From Nymphaea colorata (Eukaryota; Streptophyta; Magnoliopsida; Nymphaeales; Nymphaeaceae): a DNA stretch of 64,000 nt. Below are positions 12,033-24,300 of the stretch, in pieces. Under the pieces are notes generated by a model. The model ran no database searches, was not told the DNA's origin, and was given only the letters and a program-made list of their open reading frames with translations. Every line of letters begins with the position of its first letter. Positions within the stretch are counted from its first letter, which is position 1. The position numbers and the translations under genes are program-made. Where the stretch lies: positions 3,465,544 to 3,529,543 of the forward strand of contig NC_045151.1 in NCBI RefSeq assembly GCF_008831285.2. Reading direction: 5' to 3'.

Positions 12033-13315
12033 CGGCACCGAGAGCACGAGAGGCCATGCACAGCCGGCGGCCAAGGTGGCCCACGCGCCAGGCGGAGGGG
12101 ATGGCTGACCCGGAGCGAATCAAAGAGAGGCTACCACAGGAGGACGTGGGCCAGGCACGGCCCGGAAACATACACAGGAGGTTAACCCCGCGGGCCGACA
12201 GAAGGCGCACACCGTTGAGGCGACCACCGCGGGAGGTTTAGCCTCCCTCGCCCAAAACAGGGCTAGGGCAGAAGGGATTGAGGGGGACGGCAGCACTGAC
12301 GACTACCGCCTGGCCGACCAGCGGCCAGGGCAGAGCGACGTCCGGGCGCCAGGCGGGCTGGCCGATGCCCCTGCGCGCGGCCTACCAGGCGACTCGGCAA
12401 CACTCGGGCGAGAGGGCTCGGCAGCGACGGATGAGCCCCAGCCGGGAGGAGCTCCTGCGGGACACGGGTGTCCTTTTGACGGGACACGTCCCCGCTTTGA
12501 TGCCTGACACGACGAGGGGAGCTGGACACTGTATAGGGGGGACACTCAGGGAATAACCGGACACGGGTCCGGACTTGTAAGGTGGGTTGGTCCGTCATTT
12601 TTGTAGACCCGGATCCATGCGCAGTCTTATGGATCCGGGCGCAGACTTTTGGGGGGATCCGGACTGGGGTCCGGACCCGCTTTTCTTGACCCAGTTTTGG
12701 GACCCGGGTCTCGACTCACCACCCCCGACCCGGTTCGACAAGACTGTCGAACCGGGTCTTTGGTCGGCCATCTCCCACGCGAGCCGTGGGAGGCCGTTGG
12801 CCCTTCCTCCTCCTTTAAGAGGGGAAGGCAGCCATTGTTGATCCCTTATACTTTGAAGAAGAATCCCAAGAGGGTCATCCCTGGACGAGCATTCCCAGAA
12901 GGTCACCGGACACCATTCCCGGCGGCAGCCCCATTGGATTCCGACTCATTCATCAATGAAATCGAGGTTCTGTTCTTCCCCTTCTTCCTCTCACTGTAAC
13001 TGCGTTTCCAGACTCACTCAAGCTTCCATGGCTGCTCTCGTTGAGTTCTCCTCTGCCTGAAGCCCATTCCGGGTTGGGGAGACTCCACCGATCGCTGCCC
13101 ACGCCTTCCGCCGTTCCCATTCGATCAACTGACGCCCAAATCACCCACGAATCACACCGTTCGCCTCCCTGTCCCTGCGCAACCTCCCTGTTCTTCACCG
13201 CTCCCTCCAGACCGGTTAATGTTCCATTGGGTTTATCCCCCTCCGAGCGAGATCCTGGCAGATTTGGACCGTGGTCGGCTGCCCCCGGCACCCCTCTCGG
13301 CCACGGGCTCCAACA
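12033..13315 (+). repeat. Gypsy 3' LTR, 5'-truncated
   Basis: Aligns collinearly to 4042-5339 with a single 15-bp gap and scattered substitutions, ending in the same CAACA. The first 74 bp of the LTR are missing because the integrase deletion ended inside it. The 14-bp-arm hairpin is kept at 12727-12758. The right flank begins CGTAG at 13316. Confidence 0.93.
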
Positions 13316-14528
13316 CGTAGCTTGTTTGATGTAATGCAAGACAAATGGCTTCCTGCATTTAGTGTTGAAGGAGATGCTGCGAAACTCCACAATGCCCTTG
13401 GTTGGTCACTCTAAGCTGAGTAAAAAAAATTGCCTCATGACTCATGGGATATTTGTATATTCTAGTAGTGTTGGTTGAGAATTCAGCTTTGCAAATCTTT
13501 TGACAGTTGTGCTCACTTTACCCTTTTCTATCCTTCTTATGCTTAGTTGTGTATTTTCACAACCCAGTAGCTAAAAAATGGTCATGGCAACTCATAGCCA
13601 CAGATAGCCACAGTTTCTATTTTTAACAAAGACTCAAGCATGCTGCACTTGGTTTAACTTTGCAATTTGAATCTCGTTCATGTTCAAGTGTCTGTTAGAA
13701 ACAAGTATCAAGTTTATTGTTCCATGGTACCAACAGTAGCTTCAATCACTTATTATTTTTATTTGTGTTAGACATAAAATTTCTCCTAGCTTATTCTTTT
13801 GATCTTCTAATAGTTTTAGACCAAAATTCACTTACTCTTACTCTTCTGGTTTCTGGATTTCTTTCTAGGATCTAGAACTGAATTTGGTTTGCAAAGGAAG
13901 GTTTTTATAAGAATCCAAATTATACAAACTAAATAGGGAAGCAAAAAAGAAAGCATAACTAGAAGTCCAAAAAAGTAAGCATTGGAAGATCCACCAGCTT
14001 GATAACGGGTTGGTTTGATGAGGGCCGCTTCCACCCGAATTATTTTTAATTATTTTTATTTAATAATAATATATATTTTATTATTAAACATATATTTTAT
14101 ATTTAAAATTTTTTATTTTATATTTTAAAAAATATTTTTTTTTATTTTAATCAGATCGGGCCAAATCGAACCCGAGCTAGAGTGTAAAATCAGACCGACC
14201 GGGTTCCAACTCGATTTGGCCCCATCCTTAGGCCTACTCTCCTCGACCTTTCCTGTCCGAATCCCGTCGGATTTGATATTATTCAGCGCCGAGCCTTACC
14301 CGGCTTCCTCACACCCCGGTGATCTCTCCCGTACCTGGATGATCGTCCTCCTGTCATGGCGGTGGGAGGCTGCAGTCTGAAGTTAGAAATCTAGATTTCC
14401 CCGGTCTTACACGAGGCCGGAAACCTCAAGCTTGATGAAGAGGAGTTTTTACTCTTGTATCTTGTAGTAGATGTTTGTTTTCTCCTGTACGTCTTCCGTT
14501 TCTCAAAGCTCTTGAACTGCTATTATCC
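13316..14528 (+). other. Upstream flank of the BTB gene
   Basis: Just after the gypsy LTR a short open stretch (13321-13413) reads FDVMQDKWLPAFSVEGDAA and ends in TAA. It looks coding in composition but I do not recognise it. Between about 14020 and 14245 is an AT-rich core (14040-14145) bordered by GC-rich words such as GATCGGGCCAAATCGAACCCG and GATTTGGCCCCATCC. This is the appearance of a non-autonomous DNA element. The 14250-14528 segment should contain the BTB gene promoter and 5' UTR. I see no clear TATA box. Confidence 0.5.
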
Positions 14529-17500
14529 ATGAGTTCGTCGAAGTCTGGCGGGAGAAAGAAGCGTGGCCGTGTTGGCGGCCAGCCTTTAGACGACCACTTA
14601 TTTACGCTCCATCAACGCCTTAGGCAGGCTCTCAGCATGGGACTTAGGTATTTCATTCATTTTCTGTCGTATGCCTGAATTTTTTGGAGGGTTTGCCTTT
14701 TTTTTTTTTTTTTTTTTTTGATATGCGAACGTTTTTTATGATATTTCGAAGAAAATCTGATACGCGGGACTGATTGTGTTGTGGAGTGGATGATGATTTT
14801 TTTCCTCTTTTTAGTTAGAACGGAATTCCACTTCATCATTGCTTCTCATATTAAAAAGTTTGAATTTGTTGGTGACGATTTAGGTTCCGTCATGATTCGT
14901 CAGATTCAAGCACTATTGGCACGCATTATGCCGTCAGGAAGTTCATGGCAATCACTGTCAGTTGACCTTTTTCGCAGGCATAGTGTCGAAGGGAGAACCC
15001 TGTAGTTGCTGCAAGAGACTGCGTTTTCCATTTGTTTTCCCCATCCATTTTGCCGATTAGATATTCTGTAATATATATGATTTTGAAAGTGGGGTCACCT
15101 TAATAAATGGTCTGAGCCCATATGCCTTTGGAGCTTCCTTATAAGTCACTCGTTGAGTAGTTTGATGAAAATATTGTTGGACGTCTATCCTAACTGGCAA
15201 GTGCCATGGTGCTAAAAGCAAACTTTTTTTATGTCTTCAGTGATTGACTGACATGAAGAGTAAATGGTAACAATAGACTGGTCCTTCTGAATTGTCTGTT
15301 CGTCAACCTGATTACTGCCATTGTTAAGAGATTTTAGCTATCTTAGTCATAATTAGTTCAAATGCTTCCACCAACTCTGAAGTTGGAAGATACAACACAA
15401 TTTTCGAGGCTTCCCAGTGCAAACTTTCTCAAGGTGGAGCTCCCGTGCTAAGTATTTGGCTGGTCCGTCTGCATCATAGGATACAAATTTCCTTATCAAC
15501 CATCAACCACAGTGTTTGTAAAGGAATTAAATTTTAGATATGTTTTTTCCCATGATTAGACCCTAGCTTTGGGTTCAAAGTTTTATATCATTTGAGTGAT
15601 CCATATTTTCTAGTCTTGTTTTACCAGTGAAATTCCTTTCTGGTTCAAGATTTTTCTTTTACCTTGTGTTATTCTTATTATTTCCTTTTTTGCAAATTAC
15701 AGATTCTGTTTAACATGTTACATTTTTATGTTTAAAGAAGTGTGACAGGTAAAACCAAAAAATGGGATTGTATAGATGCTGAAGTGCAACGTGTTGCTGT
15801 TCGTTCCATTTCATCATTTCTTAGTCATTTGTCTGCTGAACTTTTGCACTCTCCATTTGTTCAGGTAGTGTCATTCCCATCCATGAAGAAAATATGCTTT
15901 GAGCCTTTTGCTCACAGTTAGAATGCTCTGTTTAAAATTAAAATGCTCAGCAATGGTGTGTTACTTTTCTGCTTCTTGCCTTTTTGCTTTTTCTTCTTTC
16001 CCTTGTGTGGGTGATTGCATTTATGCTAATATTCTGGATATTTCTTTAGTATCTTGAATTGGGTATCATAAAGAAAAGATAATAATAGAATGAGCAGCGT
16101 CTAGAGGTTTGCAATGACCTTTAGTTTTGTTACACTTCACTAGTTCCATTCCCTTCAGTAAGAGAGCACCAAAAAGTTTGGAGGCATTATAAAGATGCAT
16201 ATCGTATGTATTCATGTGTCTTCTAACCTGCTCTGTTGTTCCCTTGCCACTGAAACGTCTATTTATTCACTTTTGTTGTCACTGCATGTCCTTATTCCTG
16301 CATTTTTACTCCTTGTGCTTCAATATTGTTGTCATGTAATTTATTGGTGTCATGTAATTTGTGTTTGAAGTCCATCCATTATGTTGTCAACTATATCATG
16401 TTGTCTCTGGTAATTTTTGTATCAAACCAACCTTCTCTGAGAAAAATGGTCCTTGAATTTGTATTTTAAGGTTTTTTTCCATTCAAAATCATATAATATC
16501 AAGAATAAGTAGACAAAAAGAAAATCCGTTAACAGGCATTGCAAGTACTTTACCTGAGTATCATTAATTAGTTATTGAATGTTTCTCATTTCAAAGTTTG
16601 CTTGCCAAGAACACATGCACTTATACCCATTATTCATAAGATATACACTTCTGGAGTGTTGGAGACAAAGGCAAATATTTTAAAATGTAAAAGAAATTGG
16701 ATCAGAAAATATATGGATCCATCTGCATTTCGTGCCATTAGAAGTATAATTGTGTGCTTTGGAGTTCATTGCCATTGGGCTGAAGTATCTGGACTAATGG
16801 ATTACAATCTCTATTCTTTTTCTTGAAAATGAAGTGAAGCACCTATCTCTAGTCTGATAAGCTATCCCACTAGTCCCTCTTGTGAAATCAGAGGAGAACA
16901 AATTGAGGGAATCTATGGAAGAAGTATGCCTTAGAAATGTTTTTTCTGAGACCAAAAGTTCAGCAAACCAAAATTTGCTTCCTTGAGATATGCTTCTTGC
17001 ATACATCCTTTGTATTAGTATGTATGTTACATGGTTATGTCTGCTTTATGTAGAATATTATGAGCAGATGCAAATACTATTACTTGGTCATCATGTAATG
17101 TTTTTGTCGTCCTCCATGGTGCTGGCACATTTTTTACTTAGATGTGCTTGCAATCACCATTAGAACTGGTTATCCATTGGAAGGCTTCCAAGAATGTAGT
17201 AGATCTGGACCTGGTCTTTGAGCTGCATATTCCTCCTCCTTTTGTTGTTCTGTGGAGAATTTTAGGTCTGTCATAAAAGTTTGCTTTAGGAAGATGCATT
17301 TGTTGCGATAAACATAGTTAGGAACTTAGGATATAGATACAAACTAAACCAATTTATGCCTAAATTGAACCACCAGAGAGTTACTTAACTTATTTTAAGT
17401 CATTATTAGTTCAGGTACATGTCAAAATAATCCACAACAACTACTTGCCAAGTGCCAACTCACCTGCCAACTTCCAAGATTCAAACTATGTTACCAAGGT

Positions 17501-20500
17501 GCGGGGTGCGGGTGTCGGCACGGCACATCTCAAAAAATTTAGGTGCAGCGGTGCGACGAGAGTATAAATTATTATTATTATTAATTTATAATAATAATTA
17601 ATAATATTATATATAATATATATGACAAAAAATTGTCCATAAACCACAAAATTATTAAATAACAAAATCAAAATTGCAATTTGCTAATCATGATATCATT
17701 ATCAATCATCAATTCAACATTCAACAAGAAATATACTCTAGTTTTAAGAATAAATAGTCTGCATACTCTAATTATCGCCAATAGAAAAAGAGTAGACTAG
17801 AAAGACAGAAACCAATAGAGACCATCAATGCTTCTCACTGCAAAGTCACCTAATAATATGGTGTTTTATTCGCGCAACAACATAATTTCCACACAGAAGC
17901 AGAGCTCGAAGAAAAGAATGATGCAAATATTCTGTGTCCTTTTTGTAGAGCAACAATGAGAAGCCCAGCCATTGAAGTCTCTCACTTCATAGAAAACCTC
18001 TCTTGACCTACCACATAAACAAACCAGGACTCTCGAGGTTGCATCACTATTCCAGAAACGTAAACACAAAAGAAAACAACAGGCATTTTCACAAACAATT
18101 GCACTGAACGTCCATTATACCAGAGAAAAAAGAACAGTAGAGTGAGAGAACAACACACTAAAACAGAGACGAGATGAGACAGAACACTAGAACAAAGAGA
18201 AATCAAAATCGGAGCGCGATATCAGAATCAAACAATAAAAAGAAAAAAACGCATTGCTGCAAAGAGTGAGAGAGAGAGAGTTTACCTTCCTAAAATGCAG
18301 CTTCGTTCGTAAGTGAAGAAGAAGTGAAAAGATGTGAAAAAAGAATAGAGAGGATGGAGGTAGAAATCAGAGACTGAGAGAGCAGCGGACGCTGGACAGA
18401 GATGATGCCGCCGGTGGAGGTAAAAAACGGAGAGAGCAGCGGACGCTGGTCGCCGGACGGAGAGCAGCGACGCGGTCGCAGTGAAGAGAGAGAGAGCAGC
18501 GGCAAGGGGCGAGACGATCGTGCCCTATTTCGAATTTGTTAAAAATAAAAAACCCCAAAAAATGGACAGAAATGGACATTGTGCGGTTTGACTGCACCCG
18601 ACTCATGTCAAACGCGAGTCGCGTGCGCGTCCGAAAAAGATTATTAAATTATTTTGGTCAGGTGCTGCTGACCGCACCCGACTCAACTTTGATCAGTTTG
18701 GGTGCGAATCTGGGTCGCACCCGCACCCGCGTCGACACGACGCGGGTGACACGATGTGGGTGCGGCATAGATTGCCACAATCTTATATGCTTCAGTTCAT
18801 ATAAAATGCAGTTAGAGACGAACCAACTTGTTGGTTGTAAGTTTGTGCTATGGTGATCAACAAGGAGTTGCATCTTGTCAATACCATTTGTCATACTTTG
18901 TCATGCTTGAATTCGTGTGCTATTTTATTTTATCTATCTACTTTGGAAGATATGATTGGAGGCTGTTATATTTCTAGTTTTCTACCATCTCTTGACATTA
19001 ATATGCCCTGATTGTGCTTCGTTGAGTGATGAACTTCTAAGGTTTGCTGAACTGATGTTGCAGGACACTTTTGGTGATATTATGGTTGCTCTAGAAGGGA
19101 TTCTGCATACAGGAAACCAGACATTATTAAGCTTAACAGCAGAAGTCTTGGTAAAGTATGTTGACCTTCTCGGAGATTCCATTCTGAGATATGATTGTTC
19201 TGTTCTTATCCATACTTTGTCATGCTTGATATCTTCTCCAAGGCCATCGGTTGCTATTTCATGTGCAATCTCTTTAAATAGTATCCTGAAGAAATTGAAG
19301 CCTTGGAAAGTTGATGATCACAAGAGTGCTTGGCAAAAACTAGAGTGTACTAATGCAATTGATGGTATTTTGCATGGACTACTTGAGTATATTACTGGCA
19401 ACGAGAAACCAGTTGATTACTTCACTCAGATGGCTTCTCTTTTATGCACAATACTCTGGTGGTGGCCTAGCTCGAGGTATTCTGTTTGGGTGTGGAGTAA
19501 TCAAAATCTAACATCCCGGATAGGTTCTCTGTGCAGAAACCTTGATTCCTCGATATCAGCTGTTATGCTACAAGTATATGCTGCTTTAGGTATCAATTTT
19601 TTCCTGATTTTTCCAGTTTCATAAATTTCACAGAGATTATTTCAAGTTGTTTTTGTATGTTTCCCTCCTTTCATTTGTCCATTCTAGCCGGTTAAGATCA
19701 AGCTGCTGGCTGAGAACTGCAGCGCTATGTGGTGATTTGGCCATGAAACTTCTTGAAAGCAGAGAACCAGTTGCAGCTTTAGTATTTTGCATGGAAAAGT
19801 CGCAACCTTATTCCCTGCGAATTGAAGCATTTAGACTCTTTCAGATGCTCACGGTGGGTGTAGTAAAGATATTGTCTTTTGGGCACAATTTTATGATCAC
19901 CTCCTAGGTTATGTTTGTGTTGCTTTAATATGGTCTTAAACACAATATATTTTGTAATTTTTGGACTTTATTATTGGATATAGAAGTCAGAAGTGGGAAC
20001 CACCATGATCATGCAGCAATATGGCACATCTGTTGTCAGGAGCATAACAAGGGCAATGATAGAGTGGAAGTCTGTTTCTTCTGAAAGGATTGCAGCTGAT
20101 CAGTTTCCATTGCTCTTTGAAGCATGTCGTGCAGCACTAATTGTCCGTTGGCCTGGTGATCATCATATCCAGTTTTGGAGCCATAGAATTGATGAAATAC
20201 TATTCCATCTTCTTGTGAATAAGCATTTCACTGTTGATAAGCCCCTGGATGTTTCTTTTTTTACAAATCCAGCTGTATGCAAGAGTATGGGTGTTAATTG
20301 TGCCCCAATATTGAGGCCCTTTCTTTGGGATCTTCTTGGGTGGCTTGCGATACACTGTGACGAAAAATTCAGCCTGTGTTCTGGTGGAGAATCCAACTTT
20401 CTGAATGCTCTTATTTCCTACACCTGGTGATGCTCTGATGCAATCTTTTGTGGCCAATCTTTTATTTGAGTTTTGCTCTTTTCAGTCTCTTTTGTTGCTG

Positions 20501-23500
20501 ACTGTTGTTTTCATGTGCATAGTTCAGTTTCTGTGGATGTCGTTGGCAAGTTGGGTTGCATACCACATGATCTTGTTAATGAATTTGAGATGGAGCCTGC
20601 AGCTAGGGCACTCCTACTATTGATCTTTTCCCCCTGCAAACAGATTGCTTCTCAGACACACAATTGTCTTTTAGAAGCATTGAAACCTCATGGTAGCAGG
20701 TACATGGAACTCCTTGTCCATTCCCTGGAGATGGTCATGCATAGTAGTGTGAATGGAGCTTTTGATCAACTCCGTGTTGTAATTGCCTTGATGAGTTTAG
20801 CTAGCTGCTCAAATTTGTCCCCTTATCAAGATTATATCATTCAGTGCGGTGGTCCACGGGTATTGTCTTCCATCATTCGCAAGCACTCAAGTGCTGGTTT
20901 GCGAATCTCGAGGTCAAGTATTGTTTCTCATACGCTGGATAAGTATGACTCAAGAACATGCTGTTCGGATCATAGAGATGGTTGGGAGGGGATGGACATT
21001 ATTTTATTCTTTGCTATGTGTTCATTTGCAGAACTTGCAAAGAATTCTGACTTTCTGCTTGAAATCAGACAAACATCTGAAGTTCAATGCTCACTGGAGA
21101 CATTCTTGGATCTACTCAACGGCAGGGGTTTTGGTTCTGGGGTCCAATGGTTTGTTGCTCATATTCTCAGATGCTTTGGTATGTATGGTTTTCCTAGCAA
21201 ATTTGGGAGCAGGGTTCGTAAGCAGCTTAATGTTGATAAGTATGCAGACCTGAGACTGATGCTTCCAGATGGTGAATACCTGCAGGCGCATAAGGTCATT
21301 CTTGCTGCAAGATGTCCATTGTTGTTAGTTCCTACAGAAACTGCTTCAGGTAGCAATAAATCACGCCGTGCATCTTGTGCAGATGAAGATCTTGAACAAC
21401 TCTGCACAAAGTTCAGTAATGTAGTTCGATTGTCTTCGAGAGTCCATGGTTGTTGTATGAAGAAATTGATGGAGTTTGCTTATACCGGTTTTGTGGAAGT
21501 AGACCATGATCACGTAAAGCATTTGAAAATACTTGCCAAGCTCTCTAATTTGCAAACTCTAACGTTCTTGCTTTCTGGCAAAAGGCCAAAGTGGGGGAGT
21601 GCAGTTGCAACCTGTGATTTCAGTTCTGCTTTGGAATCTGCTGGCCATCCTTTCTTGTAATTATCTGTTTTTTCATCTATTTATGTTACATGTTATAATT
21701 TCTTCATATGTACTGTAGATTGTGATCTATAAGGAAAATCAGATGTTTATGTTGTTAGCTTGTTCCTGGAGCCTTCTTGACATTCTTTCTTGGCTATTGC
21801 AGTGACATCATATTGGTGCCACAAATGACTGGGGAAGAAACGTGCAACTGCATTGTGTGCCAAGATCAAGTGCCGCATGTGCATGCACACAAGACCATTT
21901 TGTTGTCTAGCTGTGATTATCTTAGAGCATTATTTCAGTCAGGGATGCAGGATAGGTATGCTGTGCACATTGATGGCTTCTTTTGAATGAGTTACACAAC
22001 GTACGAACATTGTGTAAATCACATATGTCCCTTACCTCAGAGTTTAGAAGGACTCCATGCTTCATTAAGTGGATGCACCATAGTTATTATTTCATGGCAA
22101 TACTGTTCTAGTCTATGTCACATGGCTATGGGTATGGGTGCTGGTATGGATATGAGTGTGGAATAATTTCAGAAAAATTTGGGGGCAGGGATGCAGCCAT
22201 CTTTCTCTCTCTCTCTCTATATATATATATATCTATCTATCTATATATATCTCATCATTCATCGGTAAAGGGACTATAAATCATCCCTAAAGACACTATA
22301 AACCGTCTCTACACCATTTGCTAATGCCAATGTTTGACTTTTCTTTTATGGCAGATTTTTAAATTTTAGCCATTTGACAACATCTGACATCCTGGCAGGA
22401 TTGAATTGTCTGTTATATGTATATATAACTATATAACAAGAAATAAGATTTTAAGCAAACAAACTCAAGTAGTGGACTGCTTCCATCGTATGTGCTGAAC
22501 CTTGTTAAGTTGTTATAGTGCAACTAGCATGATAGCAAGAACGTACACATATACATGGTAATATTCAGAAACACCCAGAACCAGCCGTCTATTTTAGGCT
22601 TCTAGCATGTAAATTGAGCTGAAAATGCTCAGGTTAAAGAAGATACTAGGAAAACAACATAAAGAAAATGCAAAGTACAATGCTTGCAGAAAACTAACTG
22701 TTTTTACATAATCAAAAAAGAATTTACAGACAAGAATAATGCAGTTTTACATCATCAACAAACTGTTTCCCATCAGACTGATAACTTCCATAAGGGAAAA
22801 ACGAAGTCACAATCCGAGTACCATGCACATTAATTGAACACAATGAAGCAGGGTGAACAGAAGGAGAGGATGATGGAATACCAGTCTGCAAAATAAAATG
22901 GTTGCTGGAGATGTGAGGGTTTGCCAGAGAAAAAAAAAAAAGATACTGCTGGAGAAAAGGACTGCTGGAGATGCATCTACATTTCCTGGATGTGCAAAAG
23001 CTTGGTTGGATTTTTTTCACCTGAGCAAATGCTGGAAAATGTTGCCCGATTCTGGAAATGTCCTGTGGTTGCAGAGCATGCAGGAGTTTGCCTAGAGCCT
23101 TCGACTTCGGTCGGGCCCAGTGCATATACTGAGTGAGTTAAAAAAAAAAGCCCCAGTTGTTGGAACGAAATAGACTTGGTCGAATTTGATGGAATCCAAG
23201 AAAAGGTTGGATATGGCCCCAGTGCATTGACTGCAGCCGATATGGTCAAACCCAGGGCTGTCTCCTGATGTGCTCCTATACCTACACCTGCATTTCCCAA
23301 TCTAAAGTGTTTGTGTGACATAGGCTCTAGTTAATTTTATCCAAATTTGTCATACGTGGAAATGCGTAGTTTGTTCATATTCTGGAATTTAGACATCAAC
23401 TGATTTTATGTTTCTCGATACCATTTAGTTTATTGGCTTTGATTATAATCTGATTTTTGTACAGTTCTTTAGAAAAGATAACAGTTCCGATCTGTTGGGG

Positions 23501-23900
23501 AGCCCTGGTCAAATTAGTTAAGTGGTTTTACTCAGGGGAGCTGCCTCTGCCATACATTGGCTGTTTATGGAACAACATGGATGTAAATAAAAAACTCCAA
23601 GAGTTGAAGATCTACGTAGAGCTGTCTTGGCTGGCTGGACTCTGGTTCTTGGAAGATGTTGAAGGGTGTAGCTTGCATGTCATCAAGTCTTGTCTAATGT
23701 CCAACCCCCACCTTGGTGTCGGCGTCATGCAGATGGCTTCAGAGCTCGCACAGTGGAATATAGTTGAACTTGCTGCTGATTATATTGCACCTTTGTATCC
23801 GAAGATGCGTAACCAAGGAGAGCTCGATGTCCTAGATGAAGCATTACTTAATGCAATCCGGTCCTCATATGTTCGCCTGTCGCTTAACGATGTATCCTAA
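14529..23900 (+). CDS. ARM-like / double BTB-POZ protein, At1g04390-like, 8 exons
   Basis: Model: 14529-14647, 15738-15864, 19064-19589, 19723-19853, 19984-20426, 20523-21656, 21803-21955, 23465-23900. It gives 1023 codons including the stop, with phase kept at every GT-AG junction. The start is MSSSKSGGRKKRGR. Residues to about 680 are helical, ARM-like repeat sequence (DLAMKLLESREPVAALVF). BTB domain 1 begins near residue 687 (YADLRLMLPDGEYLQAHKV). BTB domain 2 begins near residue 827 (DIILVPQMTGEE...VHAHKTILLSS) and runs through LVKLVKWFYSGELPLP to the C-terminal helical part. Length and order match the uncharacterised Arabidopsis protein At1g04390. BTB proteins often serve as substrate adaptors of cullin-3 ubiquitin ligases; that role is inferred here. 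Exon 2 has an AAGAAG tandem acceptor. Exon 4's acceptor was chosen to keep phase (AALALCGD). Introns 2 and 7 are enlarged by repeats. Confidence 0.87.
14648..15737 (+). other. Intron 1 of the BTB gene
   Basis: Begins GTATTT and ends at a T-rich tract before AAGAAG. It contains a 20-base T run at 14699-14718 and a short open stretch (14781-15005) that fits no phase of the gene and no homologous segment, so it was left out of the model. Confidence 0.6.
17500..18785. mobile_element. Transposon-like insert in BTB intron 2
   Basis: The 3.2-kb intron 2 (15865-19063) contains a distinct block. Its left edge is rich in GGTGCGGGGTGCGGGTGTCGG-type words. Its right edge carries the complementary theme (CGCACCCGCACCCGCGTC, then GATGTGGGTGCGGCA). 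Inside are an AT-rich segment (17560-17660) and a GA-rich segment (18260-18520) that resembles a transposon gene's leader read on the minus strand. The opposed GC-rich edges suggest terminal inverted repeats of a hAT- or Mutator-type element. I could not define exact ends, target duplications or a transposase. The splice sites of the host intron appear untouched. Confidence 0.45.
21956..23464 (+). other. Intron 7 of the BTB gene with repeats
   Basis: Starts GTATGC and ends TTTGTACAG. It contains (CT)n and (TA)n tracts at about 22201-22252 and a minus-strand copy of a dispersed repeat around 22260-22405 (see the copies at 38140 and 51035). Around 22895-23110 are GCTGGAGA-rich short repeats beside an A-tract. 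The open frames on either strand here do not extend the BTB protein. Confidence 0.55.
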
Positions 23901-24300
23901 TTTCATTATGGAATGTGATCTAGATATTTGAAAAAAAAAATGCAACCGTGCCAGCTGAATGAAAGATATGTCAGGCTCGAGACAACTTTGTAGGAGGTTG
24001 TCCCAAAACTGTGCATGTCCGGGTGGTCATGGTGTTGATATTTGGACTTTGCAGTACTTGAAGGCTTGAGACGGCTATGCCAACTGAATGATAGATAGAC
24101 AAAGTTTGAGACTTTGTAGGGAAGGTGTCTCTAACAGTGCATGCCCCATTGGTCATGGTGATAATATTTGCAGTAATTGAAGGCTTGAGCAGCTATAAAA
24201 CGTGCTTAGTGGTCATGTTGGTACTGATCTTTTGGGGACTCTGAAATCTTCCATGGACTTTACCTGAGTTGGCTTGTCATCTCCTCGGACATTTTTCAAC
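23901..24300 (+). repeat. Diverged ~128-bp tandem duplication in the BTB 3' flank
   Basis: Two units: the first begins near 23948 (GCCAGCTGAATGA), the second near 24077 (TGCCAACTGAATGA). Both run through GTGCATG, a GGTCATGGTG word and GCAGTA.TTGAAGGCTTGAG. It probably lies in the 3' UTR or just beyond. No coding sequence. Confidence 0.65.

Larger units (their letters stand above)
3968..13315 (+). mobile_element. Ty3/gypsy LTR retrotransposon, defective
   Basis: A 9.3-kb element. It has a 1372-bp 5' LTR (3968-5339), a tRNA-iMet primer-binding site (5343-5354), a 2.6-kb leader, gag, and a protease-RT-RNase H-integrase order characteristic of Ty3/gypsy, then a 1283-bp 3' LTR. LTR termini are TGTTG...CAACA. 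The polyprotein is broken: premature stops at 9118-9120, 10548-10550 and 10677-10679, a frame difference between gag and pol, and a deletion removing the integrase core, everything after it, and the first 74 bp of the 3' LTR. The LTRs differ at 14 positions in the first 280 aligned bases and less after that, so it is not a recent insertion. The 5-bp flanks (TGTCG left, CGTAG right) do not match, which fits a rearranged copy. It cannot move on its own. Confidence 0.92.

Noticed and set aside
14781-15005. Possible exon between BTB exons 1 and 2
   Set aside because: It fits neither the phase of exon 1 nor any expected protein segment; the 15738 exon joins exon 1 in phase and matches the family.
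20913-21031. Possible intron inside BTB exon 6 (GTCAAG...TTTGCAG)
   Set aside because: Removing 119 bases would shift the frame; the continuous reading (CCSDHRDGWEGMDIILFF) is open and protein-like.
23457-23463. Separate small gene starting at the ATG-like site before BTB exon 8
   Set aside because: The frame starts within the acceptor region, and the exon continues the BTB protein in phase from 21955.
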